Source: Micromonospora sp. WMMA1947
GTDB taxonomy: Bacteria; Actinomycetota; Actinomycetes; Mycobacteriales; Micromonosporaceae
Assembly (NCBI RefSeq): GCF_027497355.1
Contig: NZ_CP114909.1
Coordinates: 2,604,001-2,668,000 of the forward strand
Reading direction: 5' to 3'
DNA length: 64,000 nt
Under the pieces are notes generated by a model, which was given only the letters and a program-made list of their open reading frames with translations, was not told the origin of the DNA and ran no database searches. Positions 28,195-35,892 of the stretch are shown here, one piece after another. The translations under genes and the position numbers were made by a program. The stretch's first letter is position 1. Each line of letters starts with the position of its first letter.

Positions 28195-29385
28195 TCAGGA
28201 CGCGGCCGGCTCGGGCAGCCGGTCCGGCCGGGCGGCCAGCACCACGGCGAGCAGCACCACCCCCGCCGCCAGATAGGCGGCGGCCGGGCCGAGCAGCACC
28301 GCCACGCCGCCGAGCAGGAAGATCCCGACGCCGGAGAGCACGATGTTGCCGGCCACGATCGTTGCCTCGACCTGCCCCATCCGCTCCCGTGGGGCCAGCC
28401 GCGCGAACGTGGCCTGGGCCCCGATCAGCCACCCGCCGCCCGCGCCGACGAGCGCGTTCGCCCCGGCGATCGCCCACGGCGGGGCGTCGAGCGCCACCAG
28501 CAGACCGGCCAGCAACAGCGCGGCGGCGAGTGCGCCCGCCGCCACCACCTGACCGGTCACCCGGGCCAGCCAGCCCCGCCGCCCCACGACGAGCACGAAC
28601 ACCGCCCCGCCGAACGACGACGCCGCCAGCACGACCGGCCGCCATCCGCCGGCAGCCAGATCCGGCGCGAGCGTCTCCGGCAGCCCGCCGGACAGGACGG
28701 TGGCGAGGGTCAGCAGCGCCACGCCCCGCAACACCGGATGAGCGGCGATGATCCGGATCCCCGCGGTGGCGGGCGGCCGTGGCCCCCGGTGCTCCTGCCG
28801 GCGCACCGGCAGGCCGGCGAGAACCACCGCCGCGAGCAGGAACGAGACCAGGTCGATCACGAGCGCCAACCGGGGGCCGAGCGCCACCGTCACGGCGGCC
28901 CCGGCGAGCAGACCGACGACCTGGCCGCTCTGGTTGGCGAAGGCGGAGAGCCCGAACAGCGGCAGCCGCAAGGACGGCTCCACCGCCTCGGCCGTGATCG
29001 CCACATGCACGCTCGCGTACGCGGCCCGGATCGCGCCGAGCAGCCCGGCCGCCACGATCGCCGGCACCGGCTCGGGCACCGCAGCCGGTACGGCGATGAG
29101 CGCCGCACCGGCCAGCGAGAGCCCGACCAGCATGGTGCGCCGGGCCGGCACGTCCAGCCAGCCGCTGAACACCGTCGCGACGAGCAGGGCGGGCACCGTG
29201 CGGGCGGCGTACACGGCCGCCGGACCGAGGACCGAGTCGGTCTGGTCGTACGCGAGCAGCAGCAGGGCCGCCAGCCCGACGAAGTCACCCAGCTCGGAGA
29301 CGCCCCGGGCGACGAGCAGCCGGGCCGCGACCGGATGCCGGAACAGTGCCCGGTAGCCGGGGGCGGGCGTCGTGGTGTCGGTCAT
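28195..29385 (-). CDS. MFS transporter, putative exporter
   Basis: The 396-residue protein has about 12 hydrophobic segments and a central hydrophilic loop (GLPVRRQEHRGPRPPATAG). It looks like the MFS_3/enterobactin-exporter-like group (FRHPVAARLLVARGVSELGD at the N-terminus). The substrate is unknown; a drug or metabolite exporter is the family-level guess. The ATG overlaps the stop of the DUF6065-like gene upstream (ATGA), so both form one minus-strand operon. Confidence 0.78.
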   Translation of the reverse strand: MTDTTTPAPGYRALFRHPVAARLLVARGVSELGDFVGLAALLLLAYDQTDSVLGPAAVYAARTVPALLVATVFSGWLDVPARRTMLVGLSLAGAALIAVPAAVPEPVPAIVAAGLLGAIRAAYASVHVAITAEAVEPSLRLPLFGLSAFANQSGQVVGLLAGAAVTVALGPRLALVIDLVSFLLAAVVLAGLPVRRQEHRGPRPPATAGIRIIAAHPVLRGVALLTLATVLSGGLPETLAPDLAAGGWRPVVLAASSFGGAVFVLVVGRRGWLARVTGQVVAAGALAAALLLAGLLVALDAPPWAIAGANALVGAGGGWLIGAQATFARLAPRERMGQVEATIVAGNIVLSGVGIFLLGGVAVLLGPAAAYLAAGVVLLAVVLAARPDRLPEPAAS

Positions 29386-30227
29386 CGATCCGACGGGTCC
29401 GTCTCCTCGACGCCGACCGGTTCGTAGTCGGCCCGCTCACGTCGCCGGCGGGCCTGCTCCCGCCGGTAGCTGCCGCGGATCTGCGGATCCTGCCGCCGGC
29501 GGCGCAGCGCCACGAGGTCCTCCCACAGGTCGTCCGGCCACTCCGCGATGCCCTGCCCGGTGACCAGTTCGGCCTGCCGCGCCGCCGCGAGCGTCGAACG
29601 GTGCACCGGCTGGACGCACATCAGGGGAATGTTCCGGTAGAGCCGGACCACATGGCCCGGCTCGGTCAGGCGCAGGATGGTCGGCAGGAACGACGTGTAC
29701 CAGTCGGTCTCCACCACGCCCTCGTAGAGTTGGAGCCCGCGCTGCGCCGGCCAGTTCGGCACCCCGCGCGCCAGCAGGCACCAGCCGGGGGAGGTGCGGG
29801 CCACCACCCCGGTCACCATCTCGATCGTGTGCGGAGCGCGCGGGTCGGCGTCGATGAAGGGCATGGTGCCGCCGTAGCGGTCGAAGATGTCCAGGCCGTC
29901 CCGGAACCGCTCCGGCAGGTCCGCCAGCTGCGCCGGCGCCTGCGGCAACGTGCCGTCGTACCCGCCGGCCAGCGACCGCCAGCCGGCCGGCTCGTTCTCC
30001 TGGAGCAGACTCCACTCGGTGTCGTGGCCGTCCCAGCGCAGCGCCACGTCCGCGGGCGGATAGACGTACCACCCGAGACCGGAGCCGGCAGCCACCGGTG
30101 GGCACTGCTGGACCGCACGAACCGGCAGTGAACCTCGGAGGGTGGCGGACGCGGGCTCGGCGGGCCGGGCGTCGCCGTAGAGCGAGTAGATCTCGACCCG
30201 TAGCGGCGCGACAGCCATGCCGCTCAT
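29382..30227 (-). CDS. DUF6065-like protein of unknown function
   Basis: The 281-residue protein is soluble, with no signal peptide. The block RGVPNWPAQRGLQLYEGVVE, then a DW pair, and MCVQPVHRS recalls DUF6065 proteins (RGPxN...LEGIVETDW...PV). Function is unknown in that family. The C-terminal 35 residues are Arg-rich and charged. The ATG at 30227 is chosen because GGAGG lies four bases upstream; an ATG at 30242 and one at 30218 are alternatives. It is translationally coupled to the MFS gene downstream, so it may serve the same process. Confidence 0.6.
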   Translation of the reverse strand: MSGMAVAPLRVEIYSLYGDARPAEPASATLRGSLPVRAVQQCPPVAAGSGLGWYVYPPADVALRWDGHDTEWSLLQENEPAGWRSLAGGYDGTLPQAPAQLADLPERFRDGLDIFDRYGGTMPFIDADPRAPHTIEMVTGVVARTSPGWCLLARGVPNWPAQRGLQLYEGVVETDWYTSFLPTILRLTEPGHVVRLYRNIPLMCVQPVHRSTLAAARQAELVTGQGIAEWPDDLWEDLVALRRRRQDPQIRGSYRREQARRRRERADYEPVGVEETDPSDR

Positions 30228-30420
30228 CCGACCTCCGATCATGGCGGCGGCCGACCCGCCGTAGGCATGGACTCCGTTCGATCACCGAACCTACTCGTTT
30301 CCGGCGGTTAAGGCAGCCCCGCACCGGTAGGCCGATGTGACCGACTCGACCACCGTCCCGCGCAGTAGGGGCGTTAGGGTCGAAGCCTGACTCACTCGTT
30401 ACTTCCCGGAGGTGCACACA

Positions 30421-31680
30421 GTGGCCGCACTGCGCCAGTACCAGGGCGTCTGGCGGATCCCCGGCGCGCCGATGCTGCTGGTCCTCGGCATCATCGGGCG
30501 GCTCGGGATCGGCATGACCCCGCTGGCGCTGCTGCTCGTCGTGGAGCAGGTCACCGGCCGGTACTCCCTGGCCGCCGTCGCCGGCGGCATCTACGCGCTC
30601 TCCGGTGCCGCGCTCAGCCCCGTCGCCGGCCGGATCGCCGACCGGGCCGGACCCGCCCCCGTCCTGCTGGCCACCGCGCTCGCCCACCCGCTCGCCCTGA
30701 TCGGGCTGCTCGTCGCCACCCGCTCCGACAGCGGCAACCTCGGGCTGATCTACCTGGGGGCGGGCCTGGCCGGCGCCACGTACCCGCCGCTCACCGCCGC
30801 GATCCGGGGCGCGTGGAACGACCTCACCGCTCCCGCCACCGGCCGGGCGCACCTGCGCAACACCGCGCTCGCCGCCGAGACCACCCTCTTCGAGGTCGTG
30901 TTCGTGATCGGCCCGCTGCTGGTGGCCGCCTTCGTGCTGTTCGCCGACGCATCCGCCGCGCTCGTCGGCGCCGCGGTGGTCACGCTGGTCGGCACCGGCA
31001 CGGTCGCGCTCGGCCGGGTCATGCGCGGCTGGCGCCCGCACGCCCGCGAGCACCACGCCCGGGGCCTCGGCCCGCTGCGGCTCGGCGGCTTCCCCGCGCT
31101 GCTGCTCTGCGTGGCGAGCCTCGGCATCGCGTTCGGCGCCTCCGGCGTCATCGTCCCGGCCTTCGCCGGCAACTCCGGCGCCGCCGACCCGGAGAGCCTC
31201 GCCGGCGTGCTGCTCGCCGTCTGGGGCATCGGCAGCGCCATCGGTGGTTTCTGGTTCGGCGTACGCAAGCCCGCCGCCAACATGACCCGCCAGTTCGCCT
31301 GGCTGCTCGGCACCGTCGCGGCCAGCTTCGCCGTCTTCGCGGTGATGCCCGGCCCGGCCGCGCTCGGTGTCGCGCTGGTGCTCGGCGGCGCGGCCATCGC
31401 CCCCGCGCTCACCCTGGAGAACACGCTCGTCGGGCGGATCACCCCGGCGGGCATGCTGAACGAGGCGTACACCTGGGTGGTGACCATGTCGGTGGCGGCG
31501 AGCGCCGCCGGCGGGTCGATCGCCGGCCTGATCATCGACCACGCCGGCGGCGTCTCCTGGGCGTTCGTCTTCGCCGGGGTGGCGGTCGCCGTCGGGGCCG
31601 CGGTCGCCGCGCTGCCGGGCGGCCCGATCACCCGGGCCGAGGCCACAGCGGTACGCGCCGAGCAGTCGCTCGTCGCCTGA
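30421..31680 (+). CDS. MFS transporter
   Basis: The 419-residue protein has 12 predicted membrane segments, with [20 protein letters not shown] at the start and [20 protein letters not shown] matching the MFS loop-2 region. Substrate unknown. The GTG at 30421 is preferred over an upstream start because GGAGG (30408-30412) lies eight bases upstream. It stands alone, divergent from the DUF6065-like gene. It ends four bases before the convergent membrane partner gene of the sigma factor. Confidence 0.78.
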   Translation: MAALRQYQGVWRIPGAPMLLVLGIIGRLGIGMTPLALLLVVEQVTGRYSLAAVAGGIYALSGAALSPVAGRIADRAGPAPVLLATALAHPLALIGLLVATRSDSGNLGLIYLGAGLAGATYPPLTAAIRGAWNDLTAPATGRAHLRNTALAAETTLFEVVFVIGPLLVAAFVLFADASAALVGAAVVTLVGTGTVALGRVMRGWRPHAREHHARGLGPLRLGGFPALLLCVASLGIAFGASGVIVPAFAGNSGAADPESLAGVLLAVWGIGSAIGGFWFGVRKPAANMTRQFAWLLGTVAASFAVFAVMPGPAALGVALVLGGAAIAPALTLENTLVGRITPAGMLNEAYTWVVTMSVAASAAGGSIAGLIIDHAGGVSWAFVFAGVAVAVGAAVAALPGGPITRAEATAVRAEQSLVA

Positions 31681-31684
31681 CCGC

Positions 31685-32200
31685 TCACCCGCCGGCGGTC
31701 ACCACCCGCTCCACCCCGGGCAGCTTCTCCACGGCGGCCCGGATCGGCGCCGGGTCCTCGCCGTCCGCCAGCAGCACCGACAGGACGACCCGTCCGTCGG
31801 CGTCCGGCCGGGTGGCGGCAGTGGTGCCGCGGCAGCGCAGCCCGATGTCCCCGCGCGCCTGCCCGATCCGGTAGTCGACCTCGCCGAGCTGCGGCGCGGC
31901 GGCCCCGGGCCGGAAGACGACGTCCAGCCGTACCGGAGGGTCGGCCCGACACGCGGTCGACGCCGCGGCGGCCGGGGTGGCCGTGCCGCTCGCGGCCGGC
32001 ATCGGCGCCGCCGGCCCGGACAGCGTCGCCATGGTCGCGGCGCCGCCGGTGACGGTCACCGCGGCCACCCCCGCCAGGACCGCGGCCCGGCGCCGGCTCC
32101 GGGCGCGCCCTCGTGCGCGCACCTCGGCCGCCGAGCTGAGCCGCAGCCCGGTCATGTCCTGCTCCAACTCCCGCAGGGCCTCACCAATGCGTGCCGACAT
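31685..32200 (-). CDS. Single-pass membrane protein, putative regulator of the adjacent ECF sigma factor
   Basis: The 171-residue protein has a charged N-terminal cytoplasmic part (MSARIGEALRELEQDM, then Arg-rich), one membrane helix at about residues 38-60 (AAVLAGVAAVTVTGGAATMA) and an outer domain of about 100 residues. Its start overlaps the 3' end of the sigma factor gene by 20 bases, the arrangement common for anti-sigma factors. No HxxxCxxC zinc motif of classic anti-sigma domains is present, so the role is inferred from position and topology only. Confidence 0.62.
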   Translation of the reverse strand: MSARIGEALRELEQDMTGLRLSSAAEVRARGRARSRRRAAVLAGVAAVTVTGGAATMATLSGPAAPMPAASGTATPAAAASTACRADPPVRLDVVFRPGAAAPQLGEVDYRIGQARGDIGLRCRGTTAATRPDADGRVVLSVLLADGEDPAPIRAAVEKLPGVERVVTAGG

Positions 32201-32687
32201 CGACTTCCTCCTTGTCGTCGGTCAGTAGGACGGCGAGCGCGGCACGGCCCCGCGACAGGTACGACTTGACCGTCCCCTCCGGCATCCCGGTGGTCCGGGC
32301 GATCTCCGCCACCGGCAGGTCGTGGAGGTGGTGCAGGACGACGACCAGCCGCTGTGCGTCGGGCAGCCGGCGTAACGCCGTCAGCAACGCGACCCGGTCC
32401 GGGTTGGGCCCGGGATCCGGCGCCTGCCGGCCCAGCCGGGCCCGCGCGGCGAACCAGCGCCGCAGGCCGCGCCACCGGTTCGCGGTCAGCCGCCAGGCCA
32501 CCGTCCGGACCCAGCCCTCCGGATCGTCGTACGCCCCGACTGTCGACCACCGCTGCCAGGCCCGCGCGTACGCCTCCTGCGTCACGTCCTGGGCCTCGGC
32601 CAGGTCGCCGCAGAGGGCGTAGACGTGGTGCACGACCCGCCGCGCGGTCGCCGTGTAGAAGGCGTCGAAGTCCTCGGGGCCGTCCAT
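32181..32687 (-). CDS. ECF sigma factor, SigE family
   Basis: The 168-residue protein has region 2 (FDAFYTATARRVVHHVYALC, DVTQEAYARAWQRW) and region 4 (LTALRRLPDAQRLVVVLHH, GTVKSYLSRGRAAL), the pattern of actinobacterial SigE-family ECF sigma factors. It directs RNA polymerase to its own target promoters; these are not known. The ATG at 32687 is preceded by GGGAGG at about six bases, and the upstream in-frame extension is not conserved. The downstream membrane gene overlaps by 20 bases. The MFS gene upstream ends 19 bases before it and may be cotranscribed. Confidence 0.88.
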   Translation of the reverse strand: MDGPEDFDAFYTATARRVVHHVYALCGDLAEAQDVTQEAYARAWQRWSTVGAYDDPEGWVRTVAWRLTANRWRGLRRWFAARARLGRQAPDPGPNPDRVALLTALRRLPDAQRLVVVLHHLHDLPVAEIARTTGMPEGTVKSYLSRGRAALAVLLTDDKEEVDVGTHW

Positions 32688-32706
32688 GCCCACCTCCCGT
32701 GTCCGC

Positions 32707-34209
32707 TCACCACACGACACCCCGGTACGGGTCCGGCGGTTGCACGCGGATCAGGTCGCTCCGGGTCGTACCCGATCCGGCGCCCATCCGGGTGGGCGGG
32801 TCGTGCGGTCCGGGCTGGTCGTGCGGGCCCGCCGACCCGGATCGCTCTGTGTTCCGCGCTCCAGGGCTGGGGCGTGCGGCGGCCAGCGCGGCGACCAGAC
32901 CCAGCGCGAGGATCGTCACCGCGCACGCCAGGAGCGTGGGACGTGCCCCGAGCAGCGCCGTCGCCGGACCGCCGAGCATCGTGCCCAGCGGCACCGCCAG
33001 CACGGTGACCGCCCCGTTTGCCGACAGCACGCGGGGCAGGTCCACGGTGCCGGCGCGGCGCTGGAACAACGCCGTCGCGGTCGGCTGGTAGGGCGCCCAG
33101 ACCAGGCCGGCGAGCGCGAACGCGGGCAGCGACAGGACGACCGGCGCGCCCAGGCCGAGCGGGAGCAGCGCGGCGCCGAACAGCGCGACGATGCCGGCGA
33201 GCGTGGTCCGCAGCGGCCATCCGCGCAGGTGGCCGGTGAGCAGCCCGCCGAGCAGCGAGCCGACGCCGAACGCGGTGTAGTAGGCCGCGAGCGTCCCGGC
33301 GGAGGCGCGTAGGTCGTCGGTGACGTGCACCGGCATGGCCACGTAGGACGGTCCGAAGAGGAAGAAGAACGCGAAGGTCAGCGACAGCAGGCCGAGCAGC
33401 GACCGGTCCCGCGCGATGATCCGGAATCCCGACGTACGCGACGGTCCGGCCGTCGGGTTCTCGCGGCGGTCTCCGCCCTCGCGGTCTCCGTCCTCGTGCT
33501 GGTCTCCGGCCTGATGGCGGACGGCTCCACGGCGGGAGGCGCCTTCACGTCGGAGGGTGCCTTCACGGCGGACGGTGCCTCCACGGCGGGCGCTTTCCCG
33601 GCGGACCGCCGGGACGACGAGGCGGTAGCTGACGGCCAGCACGGCGAAGCTGGCGGCGTCGACGGCGATCACCCACACCGCGCCCACCCAGGCGATGAGC
33701 AGGCCGGCCAGCGGCGGACCGACGATCGTCGCGGCCTGGCCGAAGACCCCGAGCAGCGCGTTCGCGGCCAGGTGGTGCCGCTGCGGCAGCAGCTCGGCCA
33801 CGAGCGTGAACCGGCCGGCCGACCCCCACGGGTGCAGCAGCGAGGACACCGCGAGCAGTGCGACGTACAGGCCGACGTCCAGCACACCGGCGAGGTGGGC
33901 AACGGGGATCGCCCCCAATGCGGCGGCCCGCGCTGTCGCGTCCCAGCCGGCGAGCTGCGCCCCGCTCCGCCCACCCAGCCACCGGCCGAGCAGCACCGTG
34001 CCGGCCGCACCCGGCAGGGTGTACGCGGCCACCGCGAACGCGGTCCAGGTGCCGCGCTGCCCGTCGGGTGCGAGTTGCAGGGCCAGCCAGGTCACCGCGA
34101 CAAGGGCGAGCCCGTCACCGAGAGCGGAGGTCGCGAGCCCGGGCAGTAGCCGGCGCAGCACCGGTTGGCCGAACACCGGGCGATAGGGGCGGAGCATCGC
34201 GGGGGTCAT
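32707..34209 (-). CDS. MFS transporter with repeat-expanded central loop
   Basis: The 500-residue protein has two six-helix halves (LALVAVTWLALQLAPDG early, FFLFGPSYVAMPVHV in the second half) like MFS_3 exporters. The loop between the halves (residues about 200-255) is expanded by short Arg-rich repeats such as VRREGTLRREGASRRG, made by roughly 18-bp tandem repeats at 33525-33605. The C-terminus is also long and hydrophilic. Substrate unknown. An in-frame start further upstream at 34338 is rejected in favour of the ATG at 34209, where the membrane protein proper begins. Probably cotranscribed with the sigma factor genes. Confidence 0.72.
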   Translation of the reverse strand: MTPAMLRPYRPVFGQPVLRRLLPGLATSALGDGLALVAVTWLALQLAPDGQRGTWTAFAVAAYTLPGAAGTVLLGRWLGGRSGAQLAGWDATARAAALGAIPVAHLAGVLDVGLYVALLAVSSLLHPWGSAGRFTLVAELLPQRHHLAANALLGVFGQAATIVGPPLAGLLIAWVGAVWVIAVDAASFAVLAVSYRLVVPAVRRESARRGGTVRREGTLRREGASRRGAVRHQAGDQHEDGDREGGDRRENPTAGPSRTSGFRIIARDRSLLGLLSLTFAFFFLFGPSYVAMPVHVTDDLRASAGTLAAYYTAFGVGSLLGGLLTGHLRGWPLRTTLAGIVALFGAALLPLGLGAPVVLSLPAFALAGLVWAPYQPTATALFQRRAGTVDLPRVLSANGAVTVLAVPLGTMLGGPATALLGARPTLLACAVTILALGLVAALAAARPSPGARNTERSGSAGPHDQPGPHDPPTRMGAGSGTTRSDLIRVQPPDPYRGVVW

Positions 34210-34333
34210 GGCTCCTACCCGACCGCACGCCCGGCCCGTACCCCAAGGAAGTTGCCTGACGGCAGAAGGACCCGCAGCTGTTCGAGGCGGAGATGCAGGC
34301 GCGCGTTTCGGTCCCTGCCGGATGCCTGATGCC

Positions 34334-34376
34334 CGCACCGTGGCAGGTGACCGGCTCGGTCACCTGCCGCGGTGCG
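34334..34376. terminator. Hairpin terminator behind the YajQ-family gene
   Basis: A 20-bp stem with one mismatch (34334-34353 with 34357-34376) closes a GCT loop, 11 bases past the stop of the minus-strand gene. Confidence 0.75.
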
Positions 34377-34386
34377 GTCGTCGTGC

Positions 34387-34881
34387 CTACCGGTAGTTGG
34401 TGAACTGGAGCGCCAGCCCGAAGTCCTCGCCCTTGAGCAGCGCGATGACGGCCTGGAGATCGTCCTTCTTCTTGCCGGTGACGCGGAGCTGGTCGCCCTG
34501 GATCTGCGCCTGCACGCCCTTCGGGCCCTCGTCGCGGATCTTCTTGCTGATCGCCTTGGCCTTGTCCGAGTCGATGCCCTGCACCACCTTGGCGTCGATC
34601 TTGAAGATCTTGCCCGACTGCCGGGGCTCGCCGGCGTCCAGCGACTTCAGCGAGATGTTCCGCTTGACCAGCTTCTCCTTGAAGACGTCCAGGGCGGCCC
34701 GGACCCGCTCCTCGGTCTCCGCCTGGAGGCTGATCGCCTCCTCGCCCGACCAGGAGATCTCCGCGCCGGTGCCGCGGAAGTCGAACCGCGTCGAGAGCTC
34801 CTTCTCCGACTGGCGGACGGCGTTGTCGACCTCCTGCCGGTCGACCTTGCTCACGATGTCGAACGACGGGTTCGCTGCCAT
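34387..34881 (-). CDS. YajQ family nucleotide-binding protein
   Basis: The 164-residue protein matches the YajQ/UPF0234 family along its whole length: [20 protein letters not shown] at the start, [19 protein letters not shown], and the C-terminal [18 protein letters not shown]. It has two ferredoxin-like subdomains. Some family members bind c-di-GMP and act as effectors; others were linked to tRNA or nucleotide binding. The start at 34881 has AGGAG seven bases upstream; an ATG six bases earlier is too near the RBS. A membrane GGDEF-EAL gene lies 1 kb away on the other strand. Confidence 0.92.
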   Translation of the reverse strand: MAANPSFDIVSKVDRQEVDNAVRQSEKELSTRFDFRGTGAEISWSGEEAISLQAETEERVRAALDVFKEKLVKRNISLKSLDAGEPRQSGKIFKIDAKVVQGIDSDKAKAISKKIRDEGPKGVQAQIQGDQLRVTGKKKDDLQAVIALLKGEDFGLALQFTNYR

Positions 34882-35028
34882 GCTCATGCTCCTGCTGTCC
34901 GGCGGTCTGTCCTGGTCCGTCCCGCGCTGACCAGCGTGGGACCTCCTGACGGTACCCGGTTGCGGCAGTGCCGGGGACAACCGCTATCCTTGCTTCCGCT
35001 GCCGCGTTGCGACGCGGTGGGGTGCCCT

Positions 35029-35112
35029 GGCGGGTTGCCCGAGCGGCCAATGGGAGCGGACTGTAAATCCGTCGCGAAAGCTACAGAGGTTCGAATCCTC
35101 TACCCGCCACCA
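35029..35112 (+). tRNA. tRNA-Tyr (GTA)
   Basis: The acceptor GGCGGGT pairs with ACCCGCC (35102-35108). The anticodon loop CTGTAAA gives GTA, a long variable arm (class II, as expected for bacterial tRNA-Tyr) follows, and the T-arm AGAGG/TTCGAAT/CCTCT is perfect. The 3' CCA is encoded (35110-35112). Confidence 0.96.
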
Positions 35113-35122
35113 GGTGCAGATG

Positions 35123-35158
35123 CGGCCCTCGACCAGCAGGAATGCTGATCGAGGGCCG
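35123..35158 (+). terminator. Terminator behind tRNA-Tyr
   Basis: A 16-bp stem with one mismatch (35123-35138 with 35143-35158) is capped by a GGAA tetraloop and followed by TTGTCGTT. Confidence 0.8.
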
Positions 35159-35644
35159 TTGTCGTTCGTCCGGCGCCGTCGTACGCCGTCGCCGTGCGCA
35201 GATCATCGACGTAAGGGTCGAGCGGTTGCTCGCGCGGAGGCGGGTTCGCCGGGCACCGGGGATCCCTGACTGATGATTGACTCGGTTCGCGCGACGTGAA
35301 ACCTTGCCTCAGGCATCGATGATGGTAGAGGCTGTCCCGGGAGTGGGCGGCCGAGGTGGGCAAGTTCGTCCGCGACGGCCGCGAGAGAGCGGCGTCGATT
35401 CCTGATGGGGGAATCAGGCGATACGTGAGGTATACGACTGAAGTCGCTGTGCGCGCCTTCCGTGGCGGCGTCAGGGCTGATCGTGACCTCATACTGGGCC
35501 GGAGGGCCGGGGGCGGGATGACGAACGGATGATTCCTCTGTTCAGCGCCCCCAGGTGCCGCGCGCACGCCTTTTGTGCGTGCGCGCCGTGTGGCACGATC
35601 GTGGAACCTCCAGCATCTCTGAAATTCTCTCGACGGGAGCAATC
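35159..35644. other. Non-coding stretch between tRNA-Tyr and the peptide gene
   Basis: No credible gene is seen in these 486 bases; a 180-codon minus-strand frame crossing it lacks an RBS and any family pattern. A perfect 9-bp inverted repeat with a CTTTTGT loop (35561-35569 with 35577-35585) lies about 60 bases upstream of the small peptide gene and may be an operator or a leader hairpin. Confidence 0.5.
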
Positions 35645-35773
35645 ATGTCTGGTCGAAGGTTGGGCCGGCTGCTTGGCTCGCTTCTCGTGCTCGCCGCGCT
35701 CGTGGGCGCCGCCGGCGGTGTCGACTTCGGTATCGATACAGGGGTGCGCACTGCGGACTTCGTGTGGCAGTGA
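35645..35773 (+). CDS. 42-residue exported or membrane peptide, unknown
   Basis: A short gene with ATG and a GGGAG RBS (35634-35638) encodes a peptide with a basic start (MSGRRLGRLL), a hydrophobic core (GSLLVLAALVGAAGG) and a polar tail (VDFGIDTGVRTADFVWQ). This is the plan of a signal peptide or single-helix small protein with a 17-residue outer tail. I do not recognise a family. It lies 119 bases before the GGDEF-EAL gene on the same strand and may share its transcript. Reality is supported by the RBS and the peptide design, not by homology. Confidence 0.5.
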   Translation: MSGRRLGRLLGSLLVLAALVGAAGGVDFGIDTGVRTADFVWQ

Positions 35774-35892
35774 CGGGGTAACCCGGTTTCCCGGCCCGCA
35801 CGCATTCGGCTCGGTCGGTCGGCGCGCCTCGTGCCGGCTGACCGAGAGGTCGCTTCGGTGACGAGGCGACGCGTCCAACCCGGAGGAGCGGG

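Noticed and set aside
35100-35642. 180-codon minus-strand frame behind tRNA-Tyr
   Set aside because: No RBS, no recognisable domain, overlaps the encoded CCA end and terminator of the tRNA.
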